Positions 19,599-29,912 of a DNA stretch of 64,000 nucleotides are shown here, piece by piece. Made by a program: the position numbers and the translations under genes. The DNA is taken from positions 203,754-267,753 of the forward strand of contig NZ_BMZT01000005.1 of assembly GCF_014652935.1 (NCBI RefSeq), read 5' to 3'. Source of the stretch: Luteimonas padinae. Its GTDB lineage: Bacteria; Pseudomonadota; Gammaproteobacteria; Xanthomonadales; Xanthomonadaceae. The notes under the pieces are model-generated. The model was not told the origin of the DNA. It ran no database searches and saw nothing but the letters and a program-made list of their open reading frames with translations. Position 1 is the first letter of the stretch, and every line of letters begins with the position of its first letter.

Positions 19599-21071
19599 TC
19601 AGGCGCCCACGCGGCGCTTCTTCTTCGCCTCGTCCGAACGCAGCTGGCGCAGGCGCTCGAAGTATCCGGGATCGATCCCGGTCACGTACTCGCCGCTGAA
19701 GCACGAGCTGTCGAAGGCCTTGCCGGGGAACTTGTGCCCGGCCACGGCCGCCTCGAGGTCGGCCAGGTCCTGGTAGACCAGCCAGTCGCAGCCCAGCAGG
19801 GCCTCGATCTCCTGCTCGCTGCGGCCGTTCGCGACCAGCTCCTCCACCGACGGCATGTCGATGCCGTAGATGTTGGGATGCCGCACCGGCGGCGCCGCCG
19901 AGGCCAGGTAGACCTTGCGTGCGCCGGCGTCGCGCGCCATCTGCACGATCTGCTTCGAGGTGGTGCCGCGCACGATCGAGTCGTCCACCAGCAGCACCAC
20001 GCGGTTGCGGAATTCCAGCGGGATCGGGTTGAGCTTGCGCTTGACCGACTTCGCGCGCTCACCCTGCCCCGGCATGATGAAGGTGCGGCCCACGTAGCGG
20101 TTCTTGACGAAGCCCTCGCGGTATTTCACGCCGAGCACGTTGGCCAGCTCCATCGCCGAGTCGCGCGAGGTGTCGGGGATCGGGATCACCACGTCGATGT
20201 CGTGGTCGGGCCGCTCGCGCAGGATCTTCTCGCCCAGCGTCACGCCCATGCGCATGCGCGCCTTGTGCACCGAGATGTTCTCGATCATCGAGTCCGGGCG
20301 TGCGAAGTAGACGTACTCGAAGATGCAGGGCGCGTGCTCGGCCGGCTGCGCGCACTGGCGCGCATGCAGCTCGCCGCGCGCGGTGATGACGATGCCTTCG
20401 CCCGGCGCGACGTCGCGCATGCGCTCGAAGCCCAGGATGTCCAGCGCCACCGATTCCGAGGCCACCGCGTACTCGGTGCCGGCGTCGGTCTCGCGACGGC
20501 CCAGCACCAGCGGCCGGATGCCGTTGGGATCGCGGAACGCCACCAGGCCCAGGCCCAGCACCAGCGCGACCGCCGCATAGCCGCCGCGCGCGCGCCGATG
20601 CACGCCATCGACCGCCTTGAGCGCGGCCTCGGGCGTCAGCGCACGCTGGCCATCGAGCTCGTGCGCGAAGACGTTGAGCAGCACCTCCGAGTCGGACTCG
20701 GTGTTGATGTTGCGGCGGTCGGTCTCGAAGATTTCCTGGCGCAGTGCGTCCGTGTTGATGAGGTTGCCGTTGTGCGCCAGCGCGATGCCGTAGGGCGAAT
20801 TGACGTAGAACGGCTGGGCCTCGTCGCTGCCCTCGCTGCCCGCGGTCGGATAGCGGCAGTGGCCGATGCCGACGCGGCCGTCGAGCAGCGCCATGGACTC
20901 GGCGTCGAACACGTCGCGCACCAGGCCGTTGCCCTTGTGCACGCGCAGGCGCGTGCCCTTGCCGGTGGCGATGCCGGCGGCGTCCTGGCCCCGGTGCTGC
21001 AGCACCGTCAGGCCGTCGTAGAGCGCGGCTGCGACTTCAGTGGTTCCGACGATGCCGACGATGCCGCACAT
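19599..21071 (-). CDS. purF: Amidophosphoribosyltransferase
   Basis: 490 residues. First committed step of purine synthesis: PRPP plus glutamine to phosphoribosylamine. MCGIVGIVG at the start puts the nucleophilic Cys at position 2 for Ntn-type glutaminase activity after Met removal; [14 protein letters not shown] is the PRPP-binding loop. It follows the dedD-like gene after 34 bp; the cvpA gene that usually lies between them is not there. Confidence 0.97.
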   Translation of the reverse strand: MCGIVGIVGTTEVAAALYDGLTVLQHRGQDAAGIATGKGTRLRVHKGNGLVRDVFDAESMALLDGRVGIGHCRYPTAGSEGSDEAQPFYVNSPYGIALAHNGNLINTDALRQEIFETDRRNINTESDSEVLLNVFAHELDGQRALTPEAALKAVDGVHRRARGGYAAVALVLGLGLVAFRDPNGIRPLVLGRRETDAGTEYAVASESVALDILGFERMRDVAPGEGIVITARGELHARQCAQPAEHAPCIFEYVYFARPDSMIENISVHKARMRMGVTLGEKILRERPDHDIDVVIPIPDTSRDSAMELANVLGVKYREGFVKNRYVGRTFIMPGQGERAKSVKRKLNPIPLEFRNRVVLLVDDSIVRGTTSKQIVQMARDAGARKVYLASAAPPVRHPNIYGIDMPSVEELVANGRSEQEIEALLGCDWLVYQDLADLEAAVAGHKFPGKAFDSSCFSGEYVTGIDPGYFERLRQLRSDEAKKKRRVGA

Positions 21072-21105
21072 GGGGGTCTTTCCAGGTCAGGGTGGAGCGG
21101 AGGAA

Positions 21106-22242
21106 TCAGGGATGCGAACGCACCAGGCCGTCGATGCCGACGCTGGACTTCACCCGCGCCTTGAGCTGGTCGGCCTCGGCACGCGTCACCACCGGGCCGG
21201 CCTTGACGCGGGTGAGCGCGCCCTTGTCGGTCTGCACGGTCTCGGTGAAGGCGGTGATGCCGGCCGCGCGCAGGCGGTCGCGCAGCGCGGTGGCATCGGC
21301 GGCGCTGCCGAAGGCGCCCAGCTGCACCGCGAAGCCGGTGCCCGCCGCCCCGGAAGGCGCCGCGGGCGCAGGCGTGGGCGTGGAGGCCGCGGGCTCCGGG
21401 GGCGTCGCGGCAGGCGCGGGCCCGGTCGTCGCAGTGCGCGCGGCCGTGGTGCCGCCGGACGCGGGGGCCGCGGCATCGAGCGCGACCACGGTGGCCTGCG
21501 CGCGCGAACCGATGCTTCCGGCGCGCACCCGCGCCGCTTCGGCATGGGCGCGGGTGGCATACGGGCCGATGCGCACGCGCCAGGCGTCGCGTCCGCCAAC
21601 GCGGGTTTCTTCGACGTACGCGGGCAGGTTCTCCTGGCGCAGGCGCGTGACCACGGTACCGGCGTCGCCGCGGCTGCCGTAGGCACCGAAGTTCACCGCG
21701 TAGTCGCCGCCGGCGGTCGCGGGCGGAAGGCGCGGCGCGGGCTGCGCCGCAGGTTCCGGTTTGGCAGGTTCAGGCTTGGCGGGCTCCGGCTTCGCCGCCT
21801 CGGCCGCGGCCAGCCTGGCCTGTGCGGCGGCCGCTTCGCGCGCTGCAGCGGCGGCGTCTGCCGCACGGGTGTCCGCGGGCATCGGTGCCGGTAGCGGCTG
21901 CGCCACCGCAGCGGTGTCCTGCAGCGGTGCGGTCTCGACGCCGGACGCGAGGTCGGCGGCGTCCTCGGAGACGACGTCGCCCGCGGGCTGCGCGGTCGCC
22001 GTGTCCACGGTCGCCAGGCTGCCATCGTCGGCCAGCAGGCCGGAGCTGCCGGTCGCCGCCGGCGCGACCAGCGGCAGGTCACGGGTGACGTAGTCGCCGG
22101 AGGGCGCGTCGGGCACCTGCATCGACAGGTCCGACACGCCGCTGTCGGGCGCCGGGCCCTGCACCAGCATCGGCAGGAAGATCACGGCCAGGGCGATCAG
22201 TACCGCGGCGCCGATGAGGCGCTGTTTCAGTCCGGAATCCAT
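21106..22242 (-). CDS. DedD-like inner-membrane protein with two SPOR domains
   Basis: 378 residues. One N-terminal membrane helix (LIGAAVLIALAVIFLPMLV), a long Pro/Ala/Glu-rich periplasmic linker, then two SPOR repeats: GGDYAVNFGAYGSRGDAGTV (about residues 195-265) and GTGFAVQLGAFGSAADATAL (about 297-378). SPOR domains bind denuded glycan at the division septum. E. coli DedD has one such domain, so the duplication is notable. Position between folC and purF matches dedD. Confidence 0.85.
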   Translation of the reverse strand: MDSGLKQRLIGAAVLIALAVIFLPMLVQGPAPDSGVSDLSMQVPDAPSGDYVTRDLPLVAPAATGSSGLLADDGSLATVDTATAQPAGDVVSEDAADLASGVETAPLQDTAAVAQPLPAPMPADTRAADAAAAAREAAAAQARLAAAEAAKPEPAKPEPAKPEPAAQPAPRLPPATAGGDYAVNFGAYGSRGDAGTVVTRLRQENLPAYVEETRVGGRDAWRVRIGPYATRAHAEAARVRAGSIGSRAQATVVALDAAAPASGGTTAARTATTGPAPAATPPEPAASTPTPAPAAPSGAAGTGFAVQLGAFGSAADATALRDRLRAAGITAFTETVQTDKGALTRVKAGPVVTRAEADQLKARVKSSVGIDGLVRSHP

Positions 22243-22272
22243 GGGCGCTCGGGCAGCGGGAAGGCCGGGGAA

Positions 22273-23574
22273 TTATACGGCCGCGTCAGCCGCGGCTTCT
22301 GAACCTGCGGCAGCCAGCCACGCCAGCGTCGCGCCGGCGACGTGGAACGAGCCGAAGGCGAGCACGCGCCCGCCGGGGCCGGCATCGGCCAGCGCCGCCG
22401 CCAGCGCAGCGTCCACGTCGCGATGGCGCGCTGCATCGGCCGCGGTGGTCCCGGCGAGCGCGTCAGCCAGCGCATCCGCATCGCGGCCGCGGCTGCCGGC
22501 CGCGGTGGTCCCGGCCAGGTGCCAGGCGTCCACGCCGTCGGCAAGCGCCGCGACCACGCCGGCCGCGTCCTTGTCCGCCAGCGCGCCGTACACGGCCACC
22601 GTGCGCGCGGGCGCCGCGTCGCGCAGCCAGTCGGCCAGCGCGCGCGCCGCCTGCGGGTTGTGCCCGACGTCGACCAGCACCTCGACGCCGGCGCGCTCGA
22701 AGCGCTGCAGCCGCCCCGGCACCCGCGCCGCAGCCACGCCGCGCGCCCAGGCGCCATCGTCGATCTCCAGGTCCAGCGCGCGCAGGGCCGCGATCGCCGC
22801 GGCGGCGTTGCGCAGCTGCGCGGGCGCCGCCAGGCCGGGCAGCGGCAGCGCCAGCTCGAAGCCGGGCTCGCGCCACCACCAGCCATCGCCGCGCTCGTCG
22901 CGGCCGAAGCGGTAGTCGCTGCCGGCCCGGATCGCCGAGGCGCCGATCGCGTAGGCGTGGCCGAGCACGCTCGACGGCGGATCGTCCTCGCCCAGCACCA
23001 GCGGCGTCCAGGCGCGGGCGATGCCGGCCTTCTCGACGCCGATGGCCTCGCGGTCGTGGCCCAGCCAGTCCTGGTGGTCGAGGTCGACGGTGGTGATCAC
23101 CGCGACGTCGGGATCGACCAGGTTGACCGCATCCAGTCGCCCGCCGAGCCCGACCTCGAGCACCGCGAGGTCGAGGTCCGCGCGCGCGAACAGCCACAGC
23201 GCGGCGAGCGTTCCGTACTCGAAATACGTCAGCGAGGTGTCGCCGCGCGCGGCCTCGACCGCCTCGAAAGCCTCGACCAGCGCGGCATCGCCGGCGTCGG
23301 CGCCGTCGATGCGCACGCGCTCGTTGTAGGCCAGCAGGTGCGGCGAGGTATACGCGCCCACGCGCAGGCCGGAGGCGGCGGCGATGGCCTCGATGAAGGC
23401 CACCGTCGAGCCCTTGCCGTTGCTGCCGGCCACCGTGGCCACGAAGCGCGCGGGCCGGCCGAGGCCGAGCCGCGCGGCGACCTCGCCCACGCGCGCCAGC
23501 CCAAGCTCGACCTCGCGCGGATGCCGGCCCTCGATGTCGACGAGCCAGTCCTTCAGGGTTCTCGATGTCGCCAT
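22273..23574 (-). CDS. folC: Bifunctional dihydrofolate synthase/folylpolyglutamate synthase
   Basis: 433 residues. Joins dihydropteroate to glutamate and then extends the polyglutamate tail. Mur-ligase-fold marks are VAGSNGKGSTVAFIEA (P-loop), TSPHLLAYNERVRIDG, YFEYGTLAALWLFA and DLDHQDWLGHDREAIGVEKAG. It lies upstream of dedD-purF, as in enterobacteria, and 3 bp downstream of the preceding ATG-side neighbour's stop (phosphatase at 23578). Confidence 0.95.
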   Translation of the reverse strand: MATSRTLKDWLVDIEGRHPREVELGLARVGEVAARLGLGRPARFVATVAGSNGKGSTVAFIEAIAAASGLRVGAYTSPHLLAYNERVRIDGADAGDAALVEAFEAVEAARGDTSLTYFEYGTLAALWLFARADLDLAVLEVGLGGRLDAVNLVDPDVAVITTVDLDHQDWLGHDREAIGVEKAGIARAWTPLVLGEDDPPSSVLGHAYAIGASAIRAGSDYRFGRDERGDGWWWREPGFELALPLPGLAAPAQLRNAAAAIAALRALDLEIDDGAWARGVAAARVPGRLQRFERAGVEVLVDVGHNPQAARALADWLRDAAPARTVAVYGALADKDAAGVVAALADGVDAWHLAGTTAAGSRGRDADALADALAGTTAADAARHRDVDAALAAALADAGPGGRVLAFGSFHVAGATLAWLAAAGSEAAADAAV

Positions 23575-23577
23575 GGT

Positions 23578-24222
23578 TCAGAGCGCCCGGTGCACCGCTT
23601 CGCCGAACAGCAGGGTGTGGTGCGCGCAGTCGTTCAGCCGCAGCACCTCCAGATGCTGCGGGTCGGGACCTTCCAGCAGGTTGAGCGTCGCCGGCGCCTG
23701 CCGGAACGTCCACAGCCGGAACAGCGGCAGCCCCAGCACGCGGCACAGCAGCACGCGGTTGACCGCGTCGTGCGAGACCACCAGCAGCGTGTCCTCGGGA
23801 CCCAGTCCTTCGCAGGCGGCCGCGAACGCCGGCCATGCCCGTTCCAGCACCTGCTTCAGCGATTCGCCGCCCGGCATCTGCACCTTGTCCGGGGTGTCGC
23901 GCCAGGCGGCCAGGCGCTCCGGGTCGGACTCGCGGATCTCGCTGGCGAGCTTGCCTTCCCAGGTCCCGTGGGCGATCTCCATCAGGCCCTGGTCGACTTC
24001 GAGCATATCCGCGCGCGCCTCGCCGAGCGCCAGGCGCGCGGTGTCGTAGGCGCGCGCCAGCGGCGAGGCCACGGCGCGGTCGATGCGCACGTCGTGCAGG
24101 CGCTCGCCCAGGCGCAGCGCCTGTTTGGCGCCGGTGTCCGAGAGCGGGATGTCCTCCTGCCCCTGGTAGCGGCCGGCGCGGTTCCACTCCGTCTCGCCGT
24201 GGCGGGCGAGCAGGATCCTCAC
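23578..24222 (-). CDS. Histidine phosphatase family protein (phosphoglycerate-mutase-like)
   Basis: 214 residues from a GTG start at 24222, which overlaps the stop of the upstream S46 peptidase gene (GTGA). The phosphohistidine motif RHGETEWNRAGRYQG opens the protein; a second conserved His is in VVSHDAVNRVLLC and the acid/base Glu in IAHGTWEGKLASEI. Family members include CobC- and GpmB-like phosphatases; a cobalamin or sugar-phosphate substrate cannot be chosen from sequence. Probably co-transcribed with the peptidase genes and folC. Confidence 0.87.
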   Translation of the reverse strand: MRILLARHGETEWNRAGRYQGQEDIPLSDTGAKQALRLGERLHDVRIDRAVASPLARAYDTARLALGEARADMLEVDQGLMEIAHGTWEGKLASEIRESDPERLAAWRDTPDKVQMPGGESLKQVLERAWPAFAAACEGLGPEDTLLVVSHDAVNRVLLCRVLGLPLFRLWTFRQAPATLNLLEGPDPQHLEVLRLNDCAHHTLLFGEAVHRAL

Positions 24223-26396
24223 CGCTTCGGCTCCAGCCCCAGTTCGGCCAGCACGCGCGGCGCCGGATAGACCTCCTGCATGATCCAGCGCATGTAGCGC
24301 TGGTCGACCGAGATCATGCGCGTCATCACCGGGTCGAACACCCAGTTCGAGGCCACCGATTCCCAGTTGCCGTCGAAGGCCAGGCCGACCAGCTTGCCGC
24401 GGGCGTCGAGCACCGGCGAGCCGGAGTTGCCGCCGGTGATGTCGAGGTCGGCGAGGAAGTTCACCGGCACCGACTTCAGGCGGCGGTCCTGCAGGCCACC
24501 GTAGCGCTTGGCGGCCACGGCATCGAGCAGCGCCCTGGGCGCGTCGAACGGATCCTCGCCGGTGTCCTTGGCAGGAATCTCCTCGAGCACGGTGAAAGCC
24601 TTCTGCGGCGTGCCGTCGAGCTTGGTGTAGGGCTTGACGTTGCCGAAGGTGATGCGCAGCGAGGAGTTGGCGTCCGGGTAGACGAACTCGCCCTTGCTGG
24701 CCTTGTAGTCGGCCACGGCCTGCAGGTAGACCGGGCGCGCCAGCAGCGCGTCGCCGGCGCGCGCCTTGCGCTCGGCCTCCTGCGCCAACAGGGTCGGCAT
24801 CACCGCCACCGCGTAGCGGATTGCCGGGTCCTTGCTGGACTCGTAGGCCTGGCGATCGGCGCGCAGCCACTTCAGCCGCGCGTCGGTGCCGTCGGCCAGC
24901 TCGCTGCGACCGAGGCGGTCGAGCGCGCCGTCGATGGCCTTGTCGCCGGTGCCACCGAGCCACGTGTCCAGGGCTTCGATGCGCTGGCCTTCCGGCAGCT
25001 TCACGTACTCGTCCAGCCAGTAGCGCTGCAGGCCGCGGTCCATCTCCCGCACGTAGCGGCGCTCCATCTGGCGCACGGCGCCCTCCAGCGTCGGCACGTC
25101 GCGCTCCTGGTAGCCCTGCTCGCGCTCGGCGTCGGGCTTCTCGCGCTCGATCGCCAGGCGGTAGCCGCGGATGGCGGCCGACAGCACGCCGGTGCCGTTG
25201 AACTGGCTGAACACCAGGTCGCGGTCGCGGGTGGCGCGGCTGGCCTGGTTGAGCTCGAGCAGCTTCGCGTGCGCGTCGAGCACCGGCTGGCCGGCCTCGC
25301 CCTGTTCGCGCGCCCAGGCCAGCACCGCGGCTTCCTGCGCTTGCTTGGTGGCCATGGCGTTGGTGCGCTGGAAGCCCGCAAGCTGGCTGTCGTAGTTCTT
25401 GTAGACGTTCTCCCAGCCGCGCATGGTGCTGGCGTACTTCACCTCGATGTCCGGGTTGGCCTTGCCGGCCTCGGCCACCATCTTCTGCATCGCCTTGTAG
25501 TGGCGGACGATGGTCGGGTACTGCCAGTCCTGGGTGTCCTGGAACTCGCTGGCCAGCGCATAGCGCGCGGTGCGGCCCGGGTAGCCGGCCACCATCACGA
25601 AGTCGCCCTCGCGCAGCGGTTCGTCGGCGAAACGCAGCCACTGCTTCGGCTGGTAGGGCACGTTGTCTTCCGCGAACGGCGCCGGCTTGCCGTCCTTGCC
25701 GACGTAGGCGCGATAGAAGGCGAAGTCGCCGGTGTGGCGCGGCCACATCCAGTTGTCGACCTCGCCGCCGTAGGCGCCGACGCTGCCCTGCGGGGCGTAG
25801 ACCAGGCGCACGTCCTGGATCTCGAGGTTCCTGAAGAGGCGATAGGTGTTGCCGCCGGCGAAGCTGTACAGGCGGCAGCGATAGCCGGCCTCGGCCTCGC
25901 ACGCAGCGACCAGCGACTTCTCGATCGCGTCGAGCGCGTTGGTGCGGCCGAGCGCGTCCGGCGCCGCGGCCACGGCCGCCTGCACGCGGTCGGTCACGTC
26001 CTCGATCGACTCCAGCGCGTAGATGCGCGAGGTCGGGCCGGCGCTGATCTCGTCGCCGATGGCCGCGGCATAGAAGCCGTCGCGCATCAGGTTGTTCTCG
26101 GGCGTCGAGTTCAGCTGGATGGCGCCGTACGCGCAGTGGTGGTTCGTGGCGACCAGGCCCTGCGGCGAGACGAAGCTCGCGGTGCACCCGCCGAGCGAGA
26201 CCACCGCGCCCAGCGGGTCGCCGGTGAGGTCGGCCAGCTGCTCGGGCTTCAGCTTCAGGCCGGCGCGCTTGAGCGGCTGGGAGATCTCCGGAAGCTGCTG
26301 CGGCACCCACATGCCCTCGCCCGCGTGCGCGGGGGCGGGGCTGGCGATGGCGGCCACGAAGGCGGCCGCGGCGGTGGCGAGGACGGTCTTGCCCAT
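24219..26396 (-). CDS. S46 family dipeptidyl-peptidase
   Basis: 725 residues from ATG 26396, with a signal peptide (residues 1-26). Chymotrypsin-fold catalytic residues are His in ATNHHCAYGAIQ, Asp in VDNWMWPRHTGDF and Ser in TGGNSGSPVLDARG. The substrate-pocket segment reads LAFDGNWES; Gly here fits DPP7-type preference for non-acidic P1 residues, whereas DPP11 enzymes have Arg. It releases dipeptides from peptides in the periplasm. It is followed by the phosphatase gene with overlapping codons and preceded by a paralogue. Confidence 0.92.
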   Translation of the reverse strand: MGKTVLATAAAAFVAAIASPAPAHAGEGMWVPQQLPEISQPLKRAGLKLKPEQLADLTGDPLGAVVSLGGCTASFVSPQGLVATNHHCAYGAIQLNSTPENNLMRDGFYAAAIGDEISAGPTSRIYALESIEDVTDRVQAAVAAAPDALGRTNALDAIEKSLVAACEAEAGYRCRLYSFAGGNTYRLFRNLEIQDVRLVYAPQGSVGAYGGEVDNWMWPRHTGDFAFYRAYVGKDGKPAPFAEDNVPYQPKQWLRFADEPLREGDFVMVAGYPGRTARYALASEFQDTQDWQYPTIVRHYKAMQKMVAEAGKANPDIEVKYASTMRGWENVYKNYDSQLAGFQRTNAMATKQAQEAAVLAWAREQGEAGQPVLDAHAKLLELNQASRATRDRDLVFSQFNGTGVLSAAIRGYRLAIEREKPDAEREQGYQERDVPTLEGAVRQMERRYVREMDRGLQRYWLDEYVKLPEGQRIEALDTWLGGTGDKAIDGALDRLGRSELADGTDARLKWLRADRQAYESSKDPAIRYAVAVMPTLLAQEAERKARAGDALLARPVYLQAVADYKASKGEFVYPDANSSLRITFGNVKPYTKLDGTPQKAFTVLEEIPAKDTGEDPFDAPRALLDAVAAKRYGGLQDRRLKSVPVNFLADLDITGGNSGSPVLDARGKLVGLAFDGNWESVASNWVFDPVMTRMISVDQRYMRWIMQEVYPAPRVLAELGLEPKR

Positions 26397-26445
26397 GTTG
26401 GTTTCCTGGTGCGGTGTGGAAAGGGGTCGAACGGATGGAGCGAGT

Positions 26446-28647
26446 CTAGCGGCCCGCGGCGGGGGCCGGCGCCGGGCCGCGGTCGGCGCCGTCGAGCGGG
26501 AGCCCCATCTCGGCCAGCAGCTGCGGCGCCGGGTACACGCGCGCCATGATCCAGCGCATGTAGCGGGCATCGACGTGGATCGCGCGCTTGTAGCGCGGGT
26601 CGAACTTCCAGCTGGCGCTGACCGCCTCCCAGTTGCTGTCGAAGTTCAGGCCGATCAGCCGGCCGCGGGCATCCATCACCGGCGAGCCGGAGTTGCCGCC
26701 GGTGGTGTCGAGATTGGTGAGGAAGTTGACGGTCTGGGTGCCCAGGCCGGGATCGGCCGTGGCGCCGAAGTCGCGACGCGCGATCGCGTCGAGCAGCGGA
26801 CCGGGCGCGTCGAAGGGCGCGACGCCGGTGTGCTTCTCGACGATGCCTTCGACCGTGGTCAGCGGCGCCCAGCTGACCGCGTCGCGCGGCTGCAGGCTTT
26901 CGATGCGGCCGTAGCTCACCCGCAGCGTCGAGTTGGCATCGGGGTAGACCGCCCTGCCCTCGCTGCGGGCATGGCCGATCATCCCGCGCATGTAGGCCGG
27001 GCGCAGGCGCAGCAGTTCGCCGGCGCGCGCCTTGTCGGCGTCCTCGAAGCGCAGCACCGCCTGCTGCAGCCTGGCGGCGGCGCGCATCAGCGGGTCGGTC
27101 GATGCCTGCACCTCGGCCGGCGCGGCGGCCAGCAGGCGCAGGCGCTCGTCTTCGGAGGCCAGCGCGGTGTCCGCATACAGCGATTCGAGCGCCGCATCGG
27201 TGGCCGCGGCGTCGGTGCCGAACACCTGCTCGATCTCCGGCACCCGCTGGTCGGCCGGCAGCGCGCGGTGGCGCGCCAGCAGTTCGGCCAGGATCGCGCG
27301 CTCCACCTCCGGCGCGTAGCGACGCTGGGCCTGGCGCAGGGCGGCTTCGATGCGGGCCTCGTCGCGCAGCTGGTAGCCGCCCTCGCGCTCGGCGTCGGGC
27401 TTGCCGCGCTCCAGCGCCAGGCGCTGCAGGCGCATCGCGCTGCCCAGCAGCTGGGTCTGCGCCTGCATCAGGGCGAACAGCTGGTCGCGCTCGCGGGTGG
27501 CGCGCGCGGAGGCGATCACCTCCGACGCGGCGTCGATGTCGGCGCGCGTCGCGGCCGCGTCCGGTTGTCCCGCGAGCCAGGCCGACATCGCGGCTTCCTG
27601 CCGGCGGCGCTCGGCCACCGCGTCGCTGCGACGCAGGCCGTCGAGCTCACCCTGCGCGCGCTTGAGCGTGTTCTTCAGGCTGGCGACCTGGGCGGCATAG
27701 CGCACTTCGGCGTCGGCGCTGCCGGCCGAGCCGCGCTCGATCGCCGCCAGCAGCGCGGTCATCAGCTCCACGCGCGAAGGCAGCTGCCACTCCACCTGGT
27801 CGGCGAACTCGGCGGCGCTGCGGTGGCGGAAGGTGCGGCCGGGATAGCCGGCCAGCATGGCGAAGTCGCCCTCGGCCAGCGGATCGGTCGACACCGTCAG
27901 CCACGCGGCCGGCTTGAACGGCACGTTGTCCGGCGAGAACGCCGCGGGCCTGCCGTCCGGCCCGACGTAGGCGCGATAGAAGGTGAAGTCGCCGCTGTGG
28001 CGCGGCCACATGAAGTTGTCGATCTCGTCGCCGTAGCTGCCGATGGCGTCCGGCGGCGCGTACGCCAGGCGCACGTCGCGGATCTCGAGCTGGCGCACCA
28101 GGTGGAAGTCGGTGCCGTAGTACATGTCGACCACGCTGCAGCGGTAGCCGGGCGCTTCGGCTTCGCACTCGGCGACGGCGGCCTTGGAGGCGGCCTCGAC
28201 GGCGTCGTGGTAGGCGCGGCCCGTCGTTCCGCGGGCATCGGCCAGGATGCGGTCGGTGATGCGCTCGAAGCGGTCGGTCACCAGCACCCGGGCGCCCGGG
28301 CCGGCGGAGAGCTCGTCGGCCATCGTCGCGGCATTGAAGCCGTCGTCGATGAGGTTGTTCTCCGGCGTCGAATTCAGCTGGATCGCGCCGTGCGCGCAGT
28401 GGTGGTTGGTCACCACCAGCCCCTGCGGCGAGACGAAGCTCGCGGTGCAGCCGCCCAGCGAGACCACGGCGCTCATCGGCGGCTTCGACAGGTCGGACAG
28501 GCTCCCGGGATCGCCCTGGAAGCCCGAGTCGCGCATCGCCGATTCGACCTCGGGCAGCTGGGACGGCAGCCACATGCCTTCATCGGCAACGACGGGGGCG
28601 GACAGCAGGAGGGCGGCAAGGGCGGCGGCGACGGGACTCGGGCGCAT
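26446..28647 (-). CDS. S46 family dipeptidyl-peptidase, second tandem copy
   Basis: 733 residues with a signal peptide (residues 1-21). The same architecture and motifs as the downstream paralogue: VTNHHCAHGAIQ, IDNFMWPRHSGDF and TGGNSGSPVMDARG. The pocket segment is LNFDSNWEA (Ser at the position of Gly in the other copy). The two are a tandem duplication that has diverged, probably toward different P1 preferences. The 49-bp gap suggests a shared transcript. Confidence 0.92.
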   Translation of the reverse strand: MRPSPVAAALAALLLSAPVVADEGMWLPSQLPEVESAMRDSGFQGDPGSLSDLSKPPMSAVVSLGGCTASFVSPQGLVVTNHHCAHGAIQLNSTPENNLIDDGFNAATMADELSAGPGARVLVTDRFERITDRILADARGTTGRAYHDAVEAASKAAVAECEAEAPGYRCSVVDMYYGTDFHLVRQLEIRDVRLAYAPPDAIGSYGDEIDNFMWPRHSGDFTFYRAYVGPDGRPAAFSPDNVPFKPAAWLTVSTDPLAEGDFAMLAGYPGRTFRHRSAAEFADQVEWQLPSRVELMTALLAAIERGSAGSADAEVRYAAQVASLKNTLKRAQGELDGLRRSDAVAERRRQEAAMSAWLAGQPDAAATRADIDAASEVIASARATRERDQLFALMQAQTQLLGSAMRLQRLALERGKPDAEREGGYQLRDEARIEAALRQAQRRYAPEVERAILAELLARHRALPADQRVPEIEQVFGTDAAATDAALESLYADTALASEDERLRLLAAAPAEVQASTDPLMRAAARLQQAVLRFEDADKARAGELLRLRPAYMRGMIGHARSEGRAVYPDANSTLRVSYGRIESLQPRDAVSWAPLTTVEGIVEKHTGVAPFDAPGPLLDAIARRDFGATADPGLGTQTVNFLTNLDTTGGNSGSPVMDARGRLIGLNFDSNWEAVSASWKFDPRYKRAIHVDARYMRWIMARVYPAPQLLAEMGLPLDGADRGPAPAPAAGR

Positions 28648-28785
28648 GGCGTTCCGGTTGGGCTGGACAGCCCGCGACCATAGGCCGGCGCGCCGGGCGG
28701 ACGCAAATGCCGGGGGTCACGGCCACGGGCACGGCCCCGGCCGGCGGTACAATCACGGTTTTCGACCCACCTGACCGGCCCGCCC

Positions 28786-29844
28786 ATGTCGCAGCTCCAG
28801 CAGTCCCCCCTCCCGACCACCATGAAGGCGCTGGTCAAGCGCGAGCTCGCCAAGGGCATCTGGATGGAAGAGGTCCCCGTCCCCGAGCCCGGCGCGAACG
28901 AGGTCCTGATCCGCCTCGAGAAGACCGCCATCTGCGGCACCGACCTGCACATCTACCTCTGGGACGAGTGGGCGCAGCGCACCATCCCGCAGGGCCTGAC
29001 CATCGGCCACGAATTCGTGGGCCGGGTGGTGAAGCTGGGCCCGGGCGCGACCGGCTACGAGATCGGCCAGCGCGTTTCGGCCGAAGGCCACATCGTCTGC
29101 GGCCAGTGCCGCAACTGCCGCGCCGGCAAGCAGCATCTGTGCCCGAACACGGTCGGCATCGGCGTCAACCGCAACGGGGCGTTTGCCGAGTACATCGTGA
29201 TGCCGGCCAGCAACCTGTGGCCGATCCCCGACCAGATCCCGAGCGAGCTGGCCGCGTTCTTCGACCCCTACGGCAACGCCGCGCACTGCGCGCTGGAGTT
29301 CGACGTGGTCGGCGAGGACGTGCTGATCACCGGCGCCGGCCCGATCGGCGTGATGGCCGCCGGCATCTGCAAGCACATCGGCGCCCGCAACGTGGTGGTC
29401 ACCGACGTCAACGACTTCCGCCTGAAGCTGGCCGCCGACATGGGCGCCACGCGCGTGGTCAACGTCAGCAAGACCTCGGTCAAGGACGTGATGTCCGAGC
29501 TGCACATGGACGGCTTCGACGTCGGCCTGGAAATGAGCGGCAACCCGGCCGCCTTCAACGACATGCTCGACTGCATGTACCACGGCGGCAAGGTCGCCCT
29601 GCTCGGCCTGCTGCCCAAGGGTGCGGGCATCGACTGGGACCGGGTGATCTTCAAGGGCCTGACGCTGCACGGCATCTACGGCCGGCGCATGTACGAGACC
29701 TGGTACAAGATGACGCAGCTGGTGCTGTCGGGCTTCCCGCTGCACAAGGTGCTGAGCCACCAGCTGCCGGCGGACGAGTTCCAGAAGGGGTTCGACCTGA
29801 TGGAAAGCGGCAAGTCGGGCAAGGTCGTCCTCGACTGGCGCTGA
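28786..29844 (+). CDS. tdh: L-threonine 3-dehydrogenase
   Basis: 352 residues (341 if ATG 28822, MKALVKREL, is used, which is the family's usual start). Oxidises L-threonine to 2-amino-3-ketobutyrate with NAD. Zinc alcohol-dehydrogenase family: catalytic zinc motif [13 protein letters not shown] and GHEFVGRVV, structural zinc cysteines in [15 protein letters not shown], Rossmann [11 protein letters not shown]. Its partner kbl lies 1.1 kb downstream, separated by an unrelated gene. Confidence 0.95.
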   Translation: MSQLQQSPLPTTMKALVKRELAKGIWMEEVPVPEPGANEVLIRLEKTAICGTDLHIYLWDEWAQRTIPQGLTIGHEFVGRVVKLGPGATGYEIGQRVSAEGHIVCGQCRNCRAGKQHLCPNTVGIGVNRNGAFAEYIVMPASNLWPIPDQIPSELAAFFDPYGNAAHCALEFDVVGEDVLITGAGPIGVMAAGICKHIGARNVVVTDVNDFRLKLAADMGATRVVNVSKTSVKDVMSELHMDGFDVGLEMSGNPAAFNDMLDCMYHGGKVALLGLLPKGAGIDWDRVIFKGLTLHGIYGRRMYETWYKMTQLVLSGFPLHKVLSHQLPADEFQKGFDLMESGKSGKVVLDWR

Positions 29845-29912
29845 GCCATCCGGCTCACGCCGCGGGCGACTGGCCCTGCCGTCGACAGTCCAGGCATGGG
29901 AGGTGGCGCGAC

